Notes: a model not told the origin generated them from the letters alone. A stretch of 64,000 nucleotides of DNA from Pseudomonadota bacterium (GCA_023419375.1 JAEZYD010000048.1:1-64000); one strand, 5' to 3'; numbered from the stretch's first letter, positions 8,194 through 17,592 are shown. Numbers and translations: made by a program.

Positions 8194-9219
8194 ATGAGCT
8201 TACGCATACTCAACATTGGCGGGCCGTATCTGGCCTCGGCCCTCAAACGCCTGGGGCACCACGTCATCACGGCGCATCCGGCGGCTGACGCCGACATTCC
8301 CTCGCCGCATCCTTACTCTGTGCGGCAACTCCTGAACCGCCTTGATGCGCTCGGTTTTGCGCCTGACGCGCTTTTCTATTGCGATGACGGCAATATGCCG
8401 GAACTGCTTGATCCGGAAAACGCCCCCTGGCCTTCGGTGCGCTATTCCATTGATACCTACTGCAACCCCTGGCATATCCCGTATTCCAACGGCTTTGACG
8501 CAACCCTTGTGGCGCAGAAAGATTACGTGGAAGTATTCTCGCACGAAGGCATACCGGCGCGCTGGTTTCCCCTGTTTAATTCGCAGGCCCTTGAGCCCGT
8601 GGGGGATTTTACATTGCGCGATATCCCCGTGGCCTTTGTGGGAACCCTTGGGCATAAAAATAACCCGGACCGCGCGCCATTTCTCAGGGCATTTCGCGCC
8701 AGGCAGCCGCTGGTGGCAATTTCTGGCGATTACAAGCCCATATTTACGCGCAGCCGCATTGTTCTTAACCAGACTGCGGCTTCAGAAGTGAATTTTCGCT
8801 GTTTTGAGGCTATCGCCTGCGGCGCGGCCCTCCTGATGGAAACCTGCGGCAACGGCCTGAACGAGCTTTTTGTTCCCGGCGAGGAAATTCTGCCAACCTA
8901 CCAGCGTAACGACGCGCAGGCAGCTGCGGCCATTGCCGCAGAAGCGCTCGCAAACCCCGAGCGACTTGCGGAGATTGCGCGAGCAGGGGGCAGGGCAGTG
9001 GCCCAACGCCATACAGACACGGCGCGCGCGGTCAGCCTGACGCAGATGCTGGCAGAGATGTGCGCCGCTCAGGCGCACCGGGAACGACTTGAACAGTCGC
9101 TTGAAAAGCGCGCAGCTCTTGTACGCGGAGCTTATGGAATGATTTCCAGCGAGCTTTTTGACCCACAGCTTGAAGGACACCGCGATTTTTTTGAAAAAAT
9201 GTGCCTTCATAAACAATAG
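8194..9219 (+). CDS. CgeB-like glycosyltransferase (GT-B fold)
   Basis: This 341-residue protein resembles the CgeB / 'glycosyl transferases group 1' proteins. The N-terminal 'ILNIGGPYLASALKRLGHHV' looks like the first Rossmann strand and loop. The C-terminal half has the nucleotide-sugar-binding pattern 'SRIVLNQTAASEVNFRCFEAIACGAALLMETCGNGLNELFVPGEEIL', the typical E-x7-E-like region of GT-B retaining enzymes. The protein lacks a signal peptide and is probably cytoplasmic. The acceptor is unknown; related Desulfovibrio genes often sit with envelope or flagellin glycosylation genes, but here the neighbour is phosphoglucomutase, which supports a role in sugar metabolism for surface glycans. 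The start lies only a few bases after the preceding terminator. Confidence 0.75.
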   Translation: MSLRILNIGGPYLASALKRLGHHVITAHPAADADIPSPHPYSVRQLLNRLDALGFAPDALFYCDDGNMPELLDPENAPWPSVRYSIDTYCNPWHIPYSNGFDATLVAQKDYVEVFSHEGIPARWFPLFNSQALEPVGDFTLRDIPVAFVGTLGHKNNPDRAPFLRAFRARQPLVAISGDYKPIFTRSRIVLNQTAASEVNFRCFEAIACGAALLMETCGNGLNELFVPGEEILPTYQRNDAQAAAAIAAEALANPERLAEIARAGGRAVAQRHTDTARAVSLTQMLAEMCAAQAHRERLEQSLEKRAALVRGAYGMISSELFDPQLEGHRDFFEKMCLHKQ

Positions 9220-9324
9220 CGGCCATAAATATTTGCAGTAATATATCAAGGGATACATCCCGGATTGCAGGCATGCGCGATAGGGCATATAGTCGGCAGA
9301 GCACTACTTTTTGGAGGAATATCA

Positions 9325-10974
9325 ATGCCAGTTGTGCATAGCGACGCCGGGCATCTGCCCGGGCTGGATAAGCTGGAGAACATCCCCGCGCTCATGAGCG
9401 CGTACTATACCGAATTTCCCAATCCGGCGCTTGCAGCTCAGCGCGTTGCCTTTGGCACCTCGGGGCATCGCGGCACATCGGTGCTGTGCAGCTTTAACGA
9501 GGAGCACATCTACGCCATCACTCAGGCAGTGTGCGACTACCGCGCCGCCAAGGGCATTGACGGGCCGCTCTTTCTTGGCGGCGATACCCATGCGCTGTCT
9601 GAAGCCGCTTTTCGCTCCGCGCTGGAAGTGCTGGTAGCCAACAACGTGCATGTGCGCATTTCTGCTGGCGGGGCCTATACGGCCACTCCGGCGATTTCCC
9701 ATGCCGTGCTCAAATGGAATGCGGGCCGCGTTAACGGTCAGGCCGATGGCATTGTCATCACGCCTTCGCACAATCCCCCGCGCGATGGCGGCTTCAAGTA
9801 CAATCCGCCCCACGGCGGCCCGGCAGAAGCCGAAGTCACCAGCCAGATTGAAAAATGCGCCAATGCCTATCTTGAAAACGGCAACAAGGGCGTAAAGCTC
9901 ACCCACCTGCGGGCGGCGCGGTCCTCCTCGCTGGTGGAAGAATACGATTTTATCGGCAGCTATGTGCAGGATCTGGCCGGCGTGCTGGACATGAAGGCCA
10001 TTGCTTCATCAGGCCTGCGCATCGGTGTTGACCCCCTTGGCGGCGCAAGCCTGCCCATGTGGGAACCCATTGCAGAAGCCTACGGCATTGATCTTGAAGT
10101 GGTGAACAGGGCGGTGGATCCGACTTTTCGCTTTGTTCCCTGCGACAAGGACGGCAAAATCCGCATGGATTGCTCCTCGCCCTACGCCATGAGCCGCCTG
10201 CTGGATCTGCGCGACCATTTTGACCTGAGCTTCGCCTGCGATCCGGATTCCGACCGGCACGGCATTGTGACGCGCAACGAGCTGATGAACCCCAATCATT
10301 TTCTGAGCGTTGCCGCCTGGTATCTGTTCCGCACCCGCAGGGAGTGGCCCTCACAGCGCGGCATTGGCAAAACCCTTGTGACAAGCGCCATGCTCGACAG
10401 GGTAGGGAAGGACCTTGGCCGCCCGGTTGTTGAGGTGCCTGTGGGCTTTAAATGGTTTGTGCCCTATTTGCTCAATGGGCGCTGCGGCTTTGGCTGCGAG
10501 GAAAGCGCGGGCGCTTCCTTCCTGTGCTTTGACGGCACGCCCTGGAGCACAGACAAGGACGGCCCCCTCATGTGCCTGCTTGCGGCTGAAATGATGGCAG
10601 TGGAGCAGTCCTCGCCCGATCAGCTCTATACCAGACTGACAGAGCGCCTTGGCGCGCCCGCCTACCAGCGGCTTGATGCCCCGGCGGACGACAACGTGCG
10701 CGCAAAGCTTGCGGCGCTGACGCCAGAAAGCGTAAACCTTAAAACGCTGGCAGGTTCGCCTGTTACCAATGTGCTTACCCGCGCGCCCGGCAACGATGCC
10801 TCCATCGGCGGGGTGAAGGTGGTCAGCGATGACGGCTGGTTTGCCGTGCGCCCCTCCGGTACGGAAGCCATCTGCAAAGTGTATACGGAAAGCTTCAAGG
10901 GCGAAGGCCATCTGCAAGCCCTGCAAAAGGACGCCATCGACTTTCTTGAGCATCTGCTGAAAGGCGATGCCTAA
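9325..10974 (+). CDS. pgm: Phosphoglucomutase (alpha-D-glucose phosphate-specific)
   Basis: The enzyme interconverts glucose 1-phosphate and glucose 6-phosphate. The 549-residue length matches bacterial Pgm. The phosphoserine loop 'TPSHNPP' puts the catalytic serine at S148, and the Mg2+-binding 'DPDSDRHG' gives D306, D308 and D310. The sugar-binding 'GCEESAGASF' and the phosphate-binding C-terminal 'VRPSGTEAICKVY' are all present, so the enzyme should be active. The ATG at 9325 has an ideal GGAGG eight bases upstream; the frame is open back to 9265 but those residues are not family-like. It follows the glycosyltransferase by about 100 bp and is closed by a strong hairpin. Confidence 0.93.
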   Translation: MPVVHSDAGHLPGLDKLENIPALMSAYYTEFPNPALAAQRVAFGTSGHRGTSVLCSFNEEHIYAITQAVCDYRAAKGIDGPLFLGGDTHALSEAAFRSALEVLVANNVHVRISAGGAYTATPAISHAVLKWNAGRVNGQADGIVITPSHNPPRDGGFKYNPPHGGPAEAEVTSQIEKCANAYLENGNKGVKLTHLRAARSSSLVEEYDFIGSYVQDLAGVLDMKAIASSGLRIGVDPLGGASLPMWEPIAEAYGIDLEVVNRAVDPTFRFVPCDKDGKIRMDCSSPYAMSRLLDLRDHFDLSFACDPDSDRHGIVTRNELMNPNHFLSVAAWYLFRTRREWPSQRGIGKTLVTSAMLDRVGKDLGRPVVEVPVGFKWFVPYLLNGRCGFGCEESAGASFLCFDGTPWSTDKDGPLMCLLAAEMMAVEQSSPDQLYTRLTERLGAPAYQRLDAPADDNVRAKLAALTPESVNLKTLAGSPVTNVLTRAPGNDASIGGVKVVSDDGWFAVRPSGTEAICKVYTESFKGEGHLQALQKDAIDFLEHLLKGDA

Positions 10975-11065
10975 GATTGAAGTACTGGTAAACGTTTTTG
11001 CAAAGCGTGCGTAGCGCGCGGCAATTTTTTACGGTTCAATATAAAGGTACATTGCCACTTAAGCA

Positions 11066-11116
11066 GCAAAGCGCAGCCGCAATGCCGGGTATCCGGTCAT
11101 TGCGGCTGCGCTTTGC
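11066..11116. terminator. Long perfect hairpin, probably a bidirectional terminator
   Basis: The 19-bp perfect stem has arms at 11066-11084 and 11098-11116; a small CCGG/CCGG stem closes the loop. It sits between the convergent pgm and pseudouridine synthase genes. The arms contain AAA and TTT tracts near the base, as in bidirectional terminators. Confidence 0.75.
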
Positions 11117-11197
11117 GTCAGTAATTCTGGCTAAAAATATACTGTCTTGTCAAAGAGGCGGGGGCTTGCTGCCAACAGGCAGATTGCCAGCAGAGGT

Positions 11198-12274
11198 CTA
11201 CCGAGCGGCAGGCAAGTCGGCACTTTCACGCAGGCGGGCAATCTCGGCATCCGTGAGAGGCCGGGCTTTGCCGCTGGCCAGATCCCCAAGGCGCAATGAA
11301 CCTTGGGCGACGCGGCACAGGCGCAGAATGGTCAACCCCAGATCGCGGCACATGCGGCGAATTTGACGGTTCAGCCCCTGGCGCAGCACCATTTGCAGTT
11401 GAGTATTGCCGCCAACCTGCTGAGCGATCACGTCCACAGGCATGATATCTTCACCTTCGGCAAGGTGCATGCCGCGCCGCATGATCTTGAGCGCCCCTTC
11501 AGGCACAGTGCCGCGCACAAGCACCTCATAGGTCTTGGGCTGGTGATGCCGGGGATGGGTAAGGCGCTGGGCCAGCTGGCCATCATTAGTCAGCAGCAGC
11601 AATCCCTCAGAAAAATAGTCAAGCCTGCCAACAGGATACAACCTGAGTGCCTTGTATTCAGGCGCGAGGCAATCCAGCACTGTGGGCCTGCCTTCGGGGT
11701 CGCTCACGGTGCAGACCACGTGCACCGGCTTATTGAGCATGAGGTAGGTGTAGGACTGCGGGGCCGACAACACGCGGCCATCTACGGCAATGCTCTCAAA
11801 GGGCAATACCTGACGCCCGGGGCTGGGCTCCGGCTTGCCGTCCACACTGACGCGCCCGGCAAGAATAAGCTCGTCTGCCTTGCGGCGCGAGCAAAGACCC
11901 GTTGCGGCAATGGCCTTGTTAAGGCGTATGCCTTCAGCGGCGTTGGCGTCATCATGTTGAGGCTTTGAGGGCGCCGCAGGCCGTGCAGAATTATTGGCCT
12001 CAGATTTGACGGCCTGGGGCTGCGCAAGTTTGCGTTGCGAAAAACCGCCTCGGTCATCACGGGCGTTCGGTTGTGTATCTGACCGCGAACCTAGCCTGGG
12101 ATCTGGCCGTGAATCAGAGCGGCCATTTGTCCCATTTGGTCGGCCATCAGAACGGGGGCCATGATTCTTGTGTGGGCCCGAAGGCTGTTCCTTTTTATGG
12201 GAGCTGGTGGACGAACTGTTTTTGCTGCGGTTTCTGGCGGATGATCCGGCATTGCCGGAATGTTTGGGCGGCAC
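11198..12274 (-). CDS. RluB/RsuA-family pseudouridine synthase with long disordered N-terminus
   Basis: The predicted 358-residue protein has an S4 RNA-binding domain ('IRLNKAIAATGLCSRRKADELILAGRVSVDG', about residues 115-150), followed by the RsuA/RluB catalytic domain. The catalytic Asp sits in 'PVGRLDYFSEGLLLLTNDG', and the family pattern 'LRQGLNRQIRRMCRDLGL' is near the end. It probably isomerises a uridine in 16S or 23S rRNA, with RluB the closest in layout. The first ~110 residues are low complexity, rich in Ser, Arg, Gly, Asn, Asp and Pro, and are probably disordered. The start is placed at a GTG (12274), which has a perfect AAGGAG upstream; the open frame extends to 12337. Confidence 0.88.
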   Translation of the reverse strand: MPPKHSGNAGSSARNRSKNSSSTSSHKKEQPSGPHKNHGPRSDGRPNGTNGRSDSRPDPRLGSRSDTQPNARDDRGGFSQRKLAQPQAVKSEANNSARPAAPSKPQHDDANAAEGIRLNKAIAATGLCSRRKADELILAGRVSVDGKPEPSPGRQVLPFESIAVDGRVLSAPQSYTYLMLNKPVHVVCTVSDPEGRPTVLDCLAPEYKALRLYPVGRLDYFSEGLLLLTNDGQLAQRLTHPRHHQPKTYEVLVRGTVPEGALKIMRRGMHLAEGEDIMPVDVIAQQVGGNTQLQMVLRQGLNRQIRRMCRDLGLTILRLCRVAQGSLRLGDLASGKARPLTDAEIARLRESADLPAAR

Positions 12275-12849
12275 GGTGATTTCTCCTTGGCAAGATGCGC
12301 TCATGGTGCGTGAAGTGGGGCATGCCGTCAAGGGCAAGCAAGAGGTGCAGACATGACGAACACGGCTATGCGGCGGCTTCCAATCTTCAAAAGTTTACAT
12401 AATTATCATTATGGGACATTTGTAAAAACTGTGCGTGGGGTGAACCGGGATTCAAAACAGACTCAAAAATACGCTTAGAATCTCACTGACGGCACCACTG
12501 CCAAACCATCCACAGCCAACAAAGCTGAGCACTGAAAATGACCAGCCGTCATGAAATTTCCGCACCGTTCCTTGAATTTTTGAGGATTCGGATGAGCTCA
12601 ACCCGCGTATTCATTTTTTACCAGCAATCATTTTGTCCTTTCCTTATATAAGAAGCCCTGATTGCCGCTCATGAATCCCGACCATGCCAACCACCTCACA
12701 ATATGGGATGAATGGCGCATCCCACAGATTTACTGCTGCGCCAGATTGACCTCTTGAACGGCGCGAAACCAGGGGCCAGCCCCGCACTTGCTCCCGAAGC
12801 GGCTCTGACGTACAACACTGCCAACACTGGTTTTCAGCAAGGAGTTTCC
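12275..12849. other. Intergenic region between divergent genes
   Basis: About 575 bp without a convincing gene. It should hold promoters for the pseudouridine synthase and the RdgC-like gene. An AT-rich core near 12391-12420 contains the imperfect dyad CATAAT-TATC-ATTATG (12398-12413), which is operator-like but not assignable. The open frame before 12850 is rejected because the strong ribosome binding site lies at 12840-12844. Confidence 0.45.
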
Positions 12850-13473
12850 ATGGGCTTTGCCAACAGCTCTTGCAGCTTTACTCGGTTCCGTATTCTTGAT
12901 CCTGTTCCGGCCACGCTCTGGCCGCAGATACCGGACAAACTGAAACAGTTCGCCATGCGCGACATTGACGATATTCCTGAAATGCAGGGCCAGGGATGGA
13001 CCTGTTTTGAGGACATGCTCGATACCGACTGGGTCACGGCCCCGCCCCAGAAAGGCGCGTACATCGTGTTTTCCCTGCGGCTGGATATGCGGCGCATACC
13101 CGCTGGCGTGGTCAAAAAACACGTTGCCCTTGCCCTGAAGGAAGAAAAAAAACGCATGGGCGAACAGGGCAAGAACTACATTGCCCGCGAGCGCAAAAAA
13201 GAGCTCAAAGAGCAGGTGCTGCTGCGCCTGCGCTCCCGCTTTTTGCCTGTTCCCGGCGAATTCAACGTGCTCTGGGCCACAGACAAAAACGAAGTCTGGT
13301 TTGCCTCCACCCAGAACAAGATGATCGACCTCTTCCTGGAAGAGTTTCTCAAAACATTTGAGCTGCACCTGGAGCAACTGACGCCCTACAATCTGGCGGT
13401 CTCCATGCTGGACGAAGAAAGCCTGATCCGCCTGGACAAGCTGGAACCCACGCAGTTCGCTCCCCTTTCCTGA
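12850..13473 (+). CDS. RdgC-like protein
   Basis: The 207-residue protein resembles the recombination-associated protein RdgC. Support is the stretch 'VVKKHVALALKEEKKRMG...IARERKKELKEQVLLRLRSRFLPVPGEFNVLWATDKNEVWFASTQNKMIDLFLEEFLKTF', which parallels RdgC's charged helix followed by a strand-helix module. E. coli RdgC (about 303 residues) forms a ring around double-stranded DNA and limits RecA; this protein is shorter, so the function is inferred only. The start at ATG 12850 has AAGGAG at the right distance. The following gene starts 18 bp after the stop, so the two are very likely an operon. Confidence 0.65.
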   Translation: MGFANSSCSFTRFRILDPVPATLWPQIPDKLKQFAMRDIDDIPEMQGQGWTCFEDMLDTDWVTAPPQKGAYIVFSLRLDMRRIPAGVVKKHVALALKEEKKRMGEQGKNYIARERKKELKEQVLLRLRSRFLPVPGEFNVLWATDKNEVWFASTQNKMIDLFLEEFLKTFELHLEQLTPYNLAVSMLDEESLIRLDKLEPTQFAPLS

Positions 13474-13491
13474 TGACGGCACGGAGACCCC

Positions 13492-14019
13492 ATGAACATG
13501 CCTTATCTTGGCGAATCCACTGACAGCATTCTCGGCAAAGAATTTCTGACCTGGCTCTGGTACCAGAGCGACACCGCCCCCGGCGCGTTCACTGACAAGG
13601 ACGGCGCGCCTTTTGCCGTTTCCATGGAACAGCGCATCGTGGTGGAAGGCGGCGAAGGTGATGCCCGCGAAACAGCCTCTGTTTCCGGCTCGCTCTCCCC
13701 TCTCCGCGAGGCCCGCTTTGGCCTCGGCACCGGCAAACAGGTCAGCCGCGCCCTGCTGCGCCTTGAAAAAGAAGAGCTTGCCTTTCAGGTCAGCCTCAAG
13801 GCCGAGGATTTTTGCCTCAACAGCCTCAAGACCCCCAAGCTCGACAAGGGCGACAGCGATGACGACCCGGACGCCCTGCTGCTTGAAAAGTTCTATCTTA
13901 TGGAAGTGTGCACCGGCCTGCTGGATGCCCTGTACGCCCGCTTTCTGAAGCTGCGCCTCTCGTCTGGCTGGCAGAAGGAAGTGGACGACATGCGCCAGTG
14001 GATGACCCGCACGGAGTAA
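13492..14019 (+). CDS. Unknown protein paired with the RdgC-like gene
   Basis: This 175-residue protein is soluble and acidic, without signal peptide or membrane segments. It begins with 'GKEFLTWLWYQSD', a pattern seen in proteins encoded beside RdgC-like genes, but I cannot name a family with confidence. A Ser/Asp-rich linker is present near residue 125 and the C-terminus is helical. The gene sits between the RdgC-like gene (18 bp) and the permease operon (9 bp), so it may be cotranscribed with both. Confidence 0.6.
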   Translation: MNMPYLGESTDSILGKEFLTWLWYQSDTAPGAFTDKDGAPFAVSMEQRIVVEGGEGDARETASVSGSLSPLREARFGLGTGKQVSRALLRLEKEELAFQVSLKAEDFCLNSLKTPKLDKGDSDDDPDALLLEKFYLMEVCTGLLDALYARFLKLRLSSGWQKEVDDMRQWMTRTE

Positions 14020-14028
14020 GCTTTTTTC

Positions 14029-15060
14029 ATGAGCACCCTGCCCGCATCTGCCGCAAAAGGCCGCCTTTCCGGCCCGTTACTGCACGTTTTACGCAAAACG
14101 TTGTGGATGCTGCTCGTGCTGTGGGGCATCACCATCATCAGCTTCTGGGTCATCCATCTGGCCCCCGGCTCGCCCACAGATATGGAAACCACGCTCAATC
14201 CGCTGGCTGGCGCTGCGGCGCGTCAGCGGCTTGAGGTGCTTTACGGGCTGGATCGCCCCCTCTATGTGCAGTACTGGGACTGGCTGACCCGCATCGTGCA
14301 CCTGGATTTCGGCAATTCCATGTCTGCCGATTCCCGCCCGGTGCTGACCAAGATTCTTGAGCGACTGCCCCTCACCGTGGGCATGAACGTTATTTCGCTG
14401 GTGCTCACCCTGCTCATTGCCATACCTGTGGGCATTGTTTCCGCCTGTCGGCAGAATTCGCTGCTGGACAAGTCCGTCACTGTGCTGGTTTTTCTGGGTT
14501 TTGCCATGCCGTCCTTCTGGCTGGCCCTGCTGCTCATGATGTTTTTTGGCATTGAGCTGCAATGGCTGCCCATTTCCGGCCTTACATCCATGAATTACGA
14601 GCAGTTGAACGCCTGGGGCAAGTTTTGCGACCTGGCGCGGCACCTGGCCTTGCCCACACTGGTGTATACCGTGGGCGGGCTGGCGGGCATGTCGCGTTAC
14701 ATGCGGGCCTGCATGCTTGAAGTGCTGCGGCAGGATTATATCCTTACGGCGCAGGCCAAGGGGCTTGGCGCTGGCGCGATTATCTGGCGGCATGCCCTGC
14801 GCAACGCGCTCTTGCCCGTCATCACCCTGCTGGGCCTTTCTGTGCCGGGGCTTATCGGCGGCAGCGTCATCATTGAATCCATATTTGCCCTGCCGGGGCT
14901 GGGCCAGCTGTTTTACGGCGCCGTCATGGCGCGCGATTACACCATGATAATGGGCAATCTGGTGCTTGGGGCAGTGCTCACGCTGGCTGGCAACCTGCTG
15001 GCAGATTTCTGTTACGGGATCGCAGATCCGCGCATCCGCAACGCAAAGGACAACGCCTGA
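14029..15060 (+). CDS. ABC transporter permease, DppB/OppB type
   Basis: The 343-residue integral membrane protein has about six transmembrane segments and the N-terminal 'HLAPGSPTDMETTLNPLAGAAARQRLEVLYGLDRPLYVQYWDWL' motif that defines the DppB/OppB/NikB family. The cytoplasmic EAA loop reads 'QAKGLGAGAIIWRHALRNALLPVIT'. It should form a heterodimeric channel with the next gene for peptides or nickel. The stop overlaps the start of the next gene (TGATG). No ATPase or substrate-binding gene lies in the window, so those partners must be encoded elsewhere. Confidence 0.88.
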   Translation: MSTLPASAAKGRLSGPLLHVLRKTLWMLLVLWGITIISFWVIHLAPGSPTDMETTLNPLAGAAARQRLEVLYGLDRPLYVQYWDWLTRIVHLDFGNSMSADSRPVLTKILERLPLTVGMNVISLVLTLLIAIPVGIVSACRQNSLLDKSVTVLVFLGFAMPSFWLALLLMMFFGIELQWLPISGLTSMNYEQLNAWGKFCDLARHLALPTLVYTVGGLAGMSRYMRACMLEVLRQDYILTAQAKGLGAGAIIWRHALRNALLPVITLLGLSVPGLIGGSVIIESIFALPGLGQLFYGAVMARDYTMIMGNLVLGAVLTLAGNLLADFCYGIADPRIRNAKDNA

Positions 15061-15896
15061 TGCTGCCCCGCGCCGTCAAAAAGCTGCTTGGCCGCAACCT
15101 CATGCTTGCGCTGGGGCTTGTCATTGTGCTTGCCATGTCGCTGGCTGCGCTCCTTGCCCCGTGGATTGCGCCCTTTGACCCCAACGCCCTGCATCTGGAC
15201 AATATTCTGGAGCCGCCCTCCTCCCGCTTTCTGCTCGGCACAGACCGCCTCGGGCGCGATGTTTTTTCCCGTCTGCTTTACGGCGGCAGGGTTTCGCTGT
15301 GGGTGGGCTTTGTGGCTGTGGGCATATCGGTCAGCATCGGCACGGTTCTTGGCCTTGTGAGCGGCTATTTTCGCCGCTGGGTGGATGAGTGCATCATGCG
15401 CGTGGTTGATATCATGCTCTGCTTTCCGTCATTTTTTCTTATTCTGGCGGTTATTGCCTTTCTTGAACCCAATCTTACCAATATCATGGTGGTTATTGGG
15501 CTTACCTCGTGGATGGGCGTTACCCGCCTTGTGCGCGCAGAGGCGCTTACCCTGCGCGAGCGTGAATTTGTCGACGCCGCGCGGCTGGCGGGCACATCCA
15601 CTGCGGGCATACTGTTTCGGCACATACTGCCCAATGCCCTTGCGCCCGTGCTGATAACCGCTACACTGGGCGTTGCCGGGGCCATACTGGTAGAATCAAG
15701 CCTCAGCTTTCTGGGGCTTGGCGTGCAGCCCCCAGCAGCCAGTTGGGGCAACATGCTCATGGACGGCAAAGCCGTGATCGAAACCGCGCCCTGGCTGTCG
15801 GTATACCCCGGTCTGGCCATTCTGGTAACGGTATTGGGCTATAACCTTCTGGGTGAAAGCCTGCGGGATATCTTTGATCCGCGCCTTCGCCAATAG
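15060..15896 (+). CDS. ABC transporter permease, DppC/OppC type
   Basis: The 278-residue permease is the second subunit of the peptide/nickel-type importer. An N-terminal helix is followed by the family motif 'PSSRFLLGTDRLGRDVFSRLLYGGRVSL'. The EAA loop is 'DAARLAGTSTAGILFRHILPNALAPVLI', which contacts the ATPase. The ATG overlaps the TGA of the preceding permease gene, so translation is likely coupled. Confidence 0.9.
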   Translation: MLPRAVKKLLGRNLMLALGLVIVLAMSLAALLAPWIAPFDPNALHLDNILEPPSSRFLLGTDRLGRDVFSRLLYGGRVSLWVGFVAVGISVSIGTVLGLVSGYFRRWVDECIMRVVDIMLCFPSFFLILAVIAFLEPNLTNIMVVIGLTSWMGVTRLVRAEALTLREREFVDAARLAGTSTAGILFRHILPNALAPVLITATLGVAGAILVESSLSFLGLGVQPPAASWGNMLMDGKAVIETAPWLSVYPGLAILVTVLGYNLLGESLRDIFDPRLRQ

Positions 15897-15973
15897 TCTG
15901 AAATGTAAGGGCATCCAAGATAGTTAAAGTTTTACATTAAGCACATAAACCGCCATAAAAATACGTTAAAGCC

Positions 15974-17578
15974 ATGCTTGAATACCTGCGCATTCGTAAT
16001 CTGGCCCTCATTGAGGACATGGAACTGGAATTTTCGCCCGGCATGAACGTGCTGACGGGTGAAACCGGGGCGGGGAAGAGCTTTATCCTTAAAGCGCTTG
16101 GCTTTCTGCTTGGCGACAAGCTTTCGGCGGATATGGTTCGCGCGGGCGCTGAGCGCGCGCAGGTGGAGGCCCTGTTCAGCACTAAAGATGCGGATATGGT
16201 TCTGCGCCGCGAAATTGTGGCGGAGACTGGCCGCAGCCGCTTGTACATCAACGATGAACTGCGCTCGCAAGACAGCCTGCGCGACCTGCGCAACCGCCTT
16301 GTGGCCCACACCAGCCAGCACGCCCAGCAAAAACTGCTTCAATCCTCATTTCAGGCCAAGCTGCTGGAAAGCGGCCTGAGCTGCCCCGAACTTCTGCACC
16401 AGCGGGACGACCTGCTTGCGCGCCTTCAGGCCAATGCGGCCCAGCGCTCTGCCCTGCTTGAGCGTCAGGCCGGGTTGGGCGAACGGCGCGAACTGCTTGA
16501 AATGCAACAGCAGGAAATCGACAAGGTTTCTCCCGAAGAAGGCGAAGAAGAAAAGCTGGAAGAAATCCGCGCCCTGGCCCGCTCCATGGAGCACCAGCAG
16601 GAGAATTACGAGCAGGCGCTCATGTTGCTGCAAGGCGATGAGCAGGAAGGCGTGATCGACCAGTTGGGCCAGCTCGAAAAGCTCTTGCAGCGCATGTGCC
16701 GGGAGGACGATTCCCTCCAGGCCGATGCAGACGCCGTGGCCGCCCTGCGCCAGCAGCTGGCCCACCTTGGCGGCAGGCTTCGCCGCCCGCCTACCTTGCC
16801 GGGGCTGGATGAAATGCCCGACATGGATCATCTGGAAGAGCGCCTGTTTGCCCTTGCGCAACTCAAGCGCAAACTGCACAGAACCCTGCCGGAGATTCTT
16901 TCCCTGCGCGAAGAAATTTCCGAGAATCTTTCCTTCCTTGATGTCTGCGCGCTGGACATCACCCGGCTGGCCAAGGAAGCGGCAGCTCTTGCCGCAGAGC
17001 TTGCCGCCGTGACCGCCCGCATCATCCCGGCGCGCCGCGAGGCGGCAGCCGCCATTGCGACCAAGCTGGAAAACGAACTGCGCCAGTTGGGCTTTTCGGA
17101 TCAGGTACGGGTATTGCCCGATTTTGCCGTGCAGGAAATCTGGCCCGGCGTTACGGACGAGCGCGGGCGCATCCTATGGGCTCCCAACCCCGGCCAGCCC
17201 CCGCAACCGCTGGATAAAATCGCCTCGGGCGGCGAGCTTTCGCGCTTTTTGCTGGCGCTTGCCAGCGTGCAGCAGGATGACGAAGGCGCTACATTCATAT
17301 TTGACGAAGTCGATGCCGGTGTTGGCGGCATGACCTTGAACAAGCTGGCCGAAAAGCTCTACGCACTGGCCGAAACACGCCAGATGCTGCTCATCACCCA
17401 CTGGCCGCAACTGGCAGCCCGCGCCCGCAGGCACTTTCAGATTGTTAAGATGGTACGCGACGGGGAAACCTTTACCCTCTGCTCCCCCCTTAACAAGGAA
17501 GACCGCCACGCCGAGCTTGCGCGTATGGCAGGCGGCGGCGAACAGGGCGAGGCGCTGGCCCGAAGCCTGGAAAAATAA
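15974..17578 (+). CDS. recN: DNA repair protein RecN
   Basis: The SMC-like ATPase acts in double-strand-break repair. Visible features are the N-terminal 'LRIRNLALIEDMELEF' start, Walker A 'GETGAGKS' at residues 29-36, a long central coiled-coil portion rich in Leu, Glu and Gln (about 150-370), the ABC signature 'SGGELSRFLLAL' and Walker B 'FIFDEVDAGVGG', followed by the 'LITHWPQLAARA' switch region. The 534-residue length is close to the usual 550. The gene has its own terminator at 17593-17627. Confidence 0.94.
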   Translation: MLEYLRIRNLALIEDMELEFSPGMNVLTGETGAGKSFILKALGFLLGDKLSADMVRAGAERAQVEALFSTKDADMVLRREIVAETGRSRLYINDELRSQDSLRDLRNRLVAHTSQHAQQKLLQSSFQAKLLESGLSCPELLHQRDDLLARLQANAAQRSALLERQAGLGERRELLEMQQQEIDKVSPEEGEEEKLEEIRALARSMEHQQENYEQALMLLQGDEQEGVIDQLGQLEKLLQRMCREDDSLQADADAVAALRQQLAHLGGRLRRPPTLPGLDEMPDMDHLEERLFALAQLKRKLHRTLPEILSLREEISENLSFLDVCALDITRLAKEAAALAAELAAVTARIIPARREAAAAIATKLENELRQLGFSDQVRVLPDFAVQEIWPGVTDERGRILWAPNPGQPPQPLDKIASGGELSRFLLALASVQQDDEGATFIFDEVDAGVGGMTLNKLAEKLYALAETRQMLLITHWPQLAARARRHFQIVKMVRDGETFTLCSPLNKEDRHAELARMAGGGEQGEALARSLEK

Positions 17579-17592
17579 CACTCTGCAAATTT

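Noticed and set aside
12398..12413. CATAAT-TATC-ATTATG dyad as a Fur box
   Set aside because: It is shorter than and only partly similar to the known Fur consensus, and neither neighbour is an iron gene.
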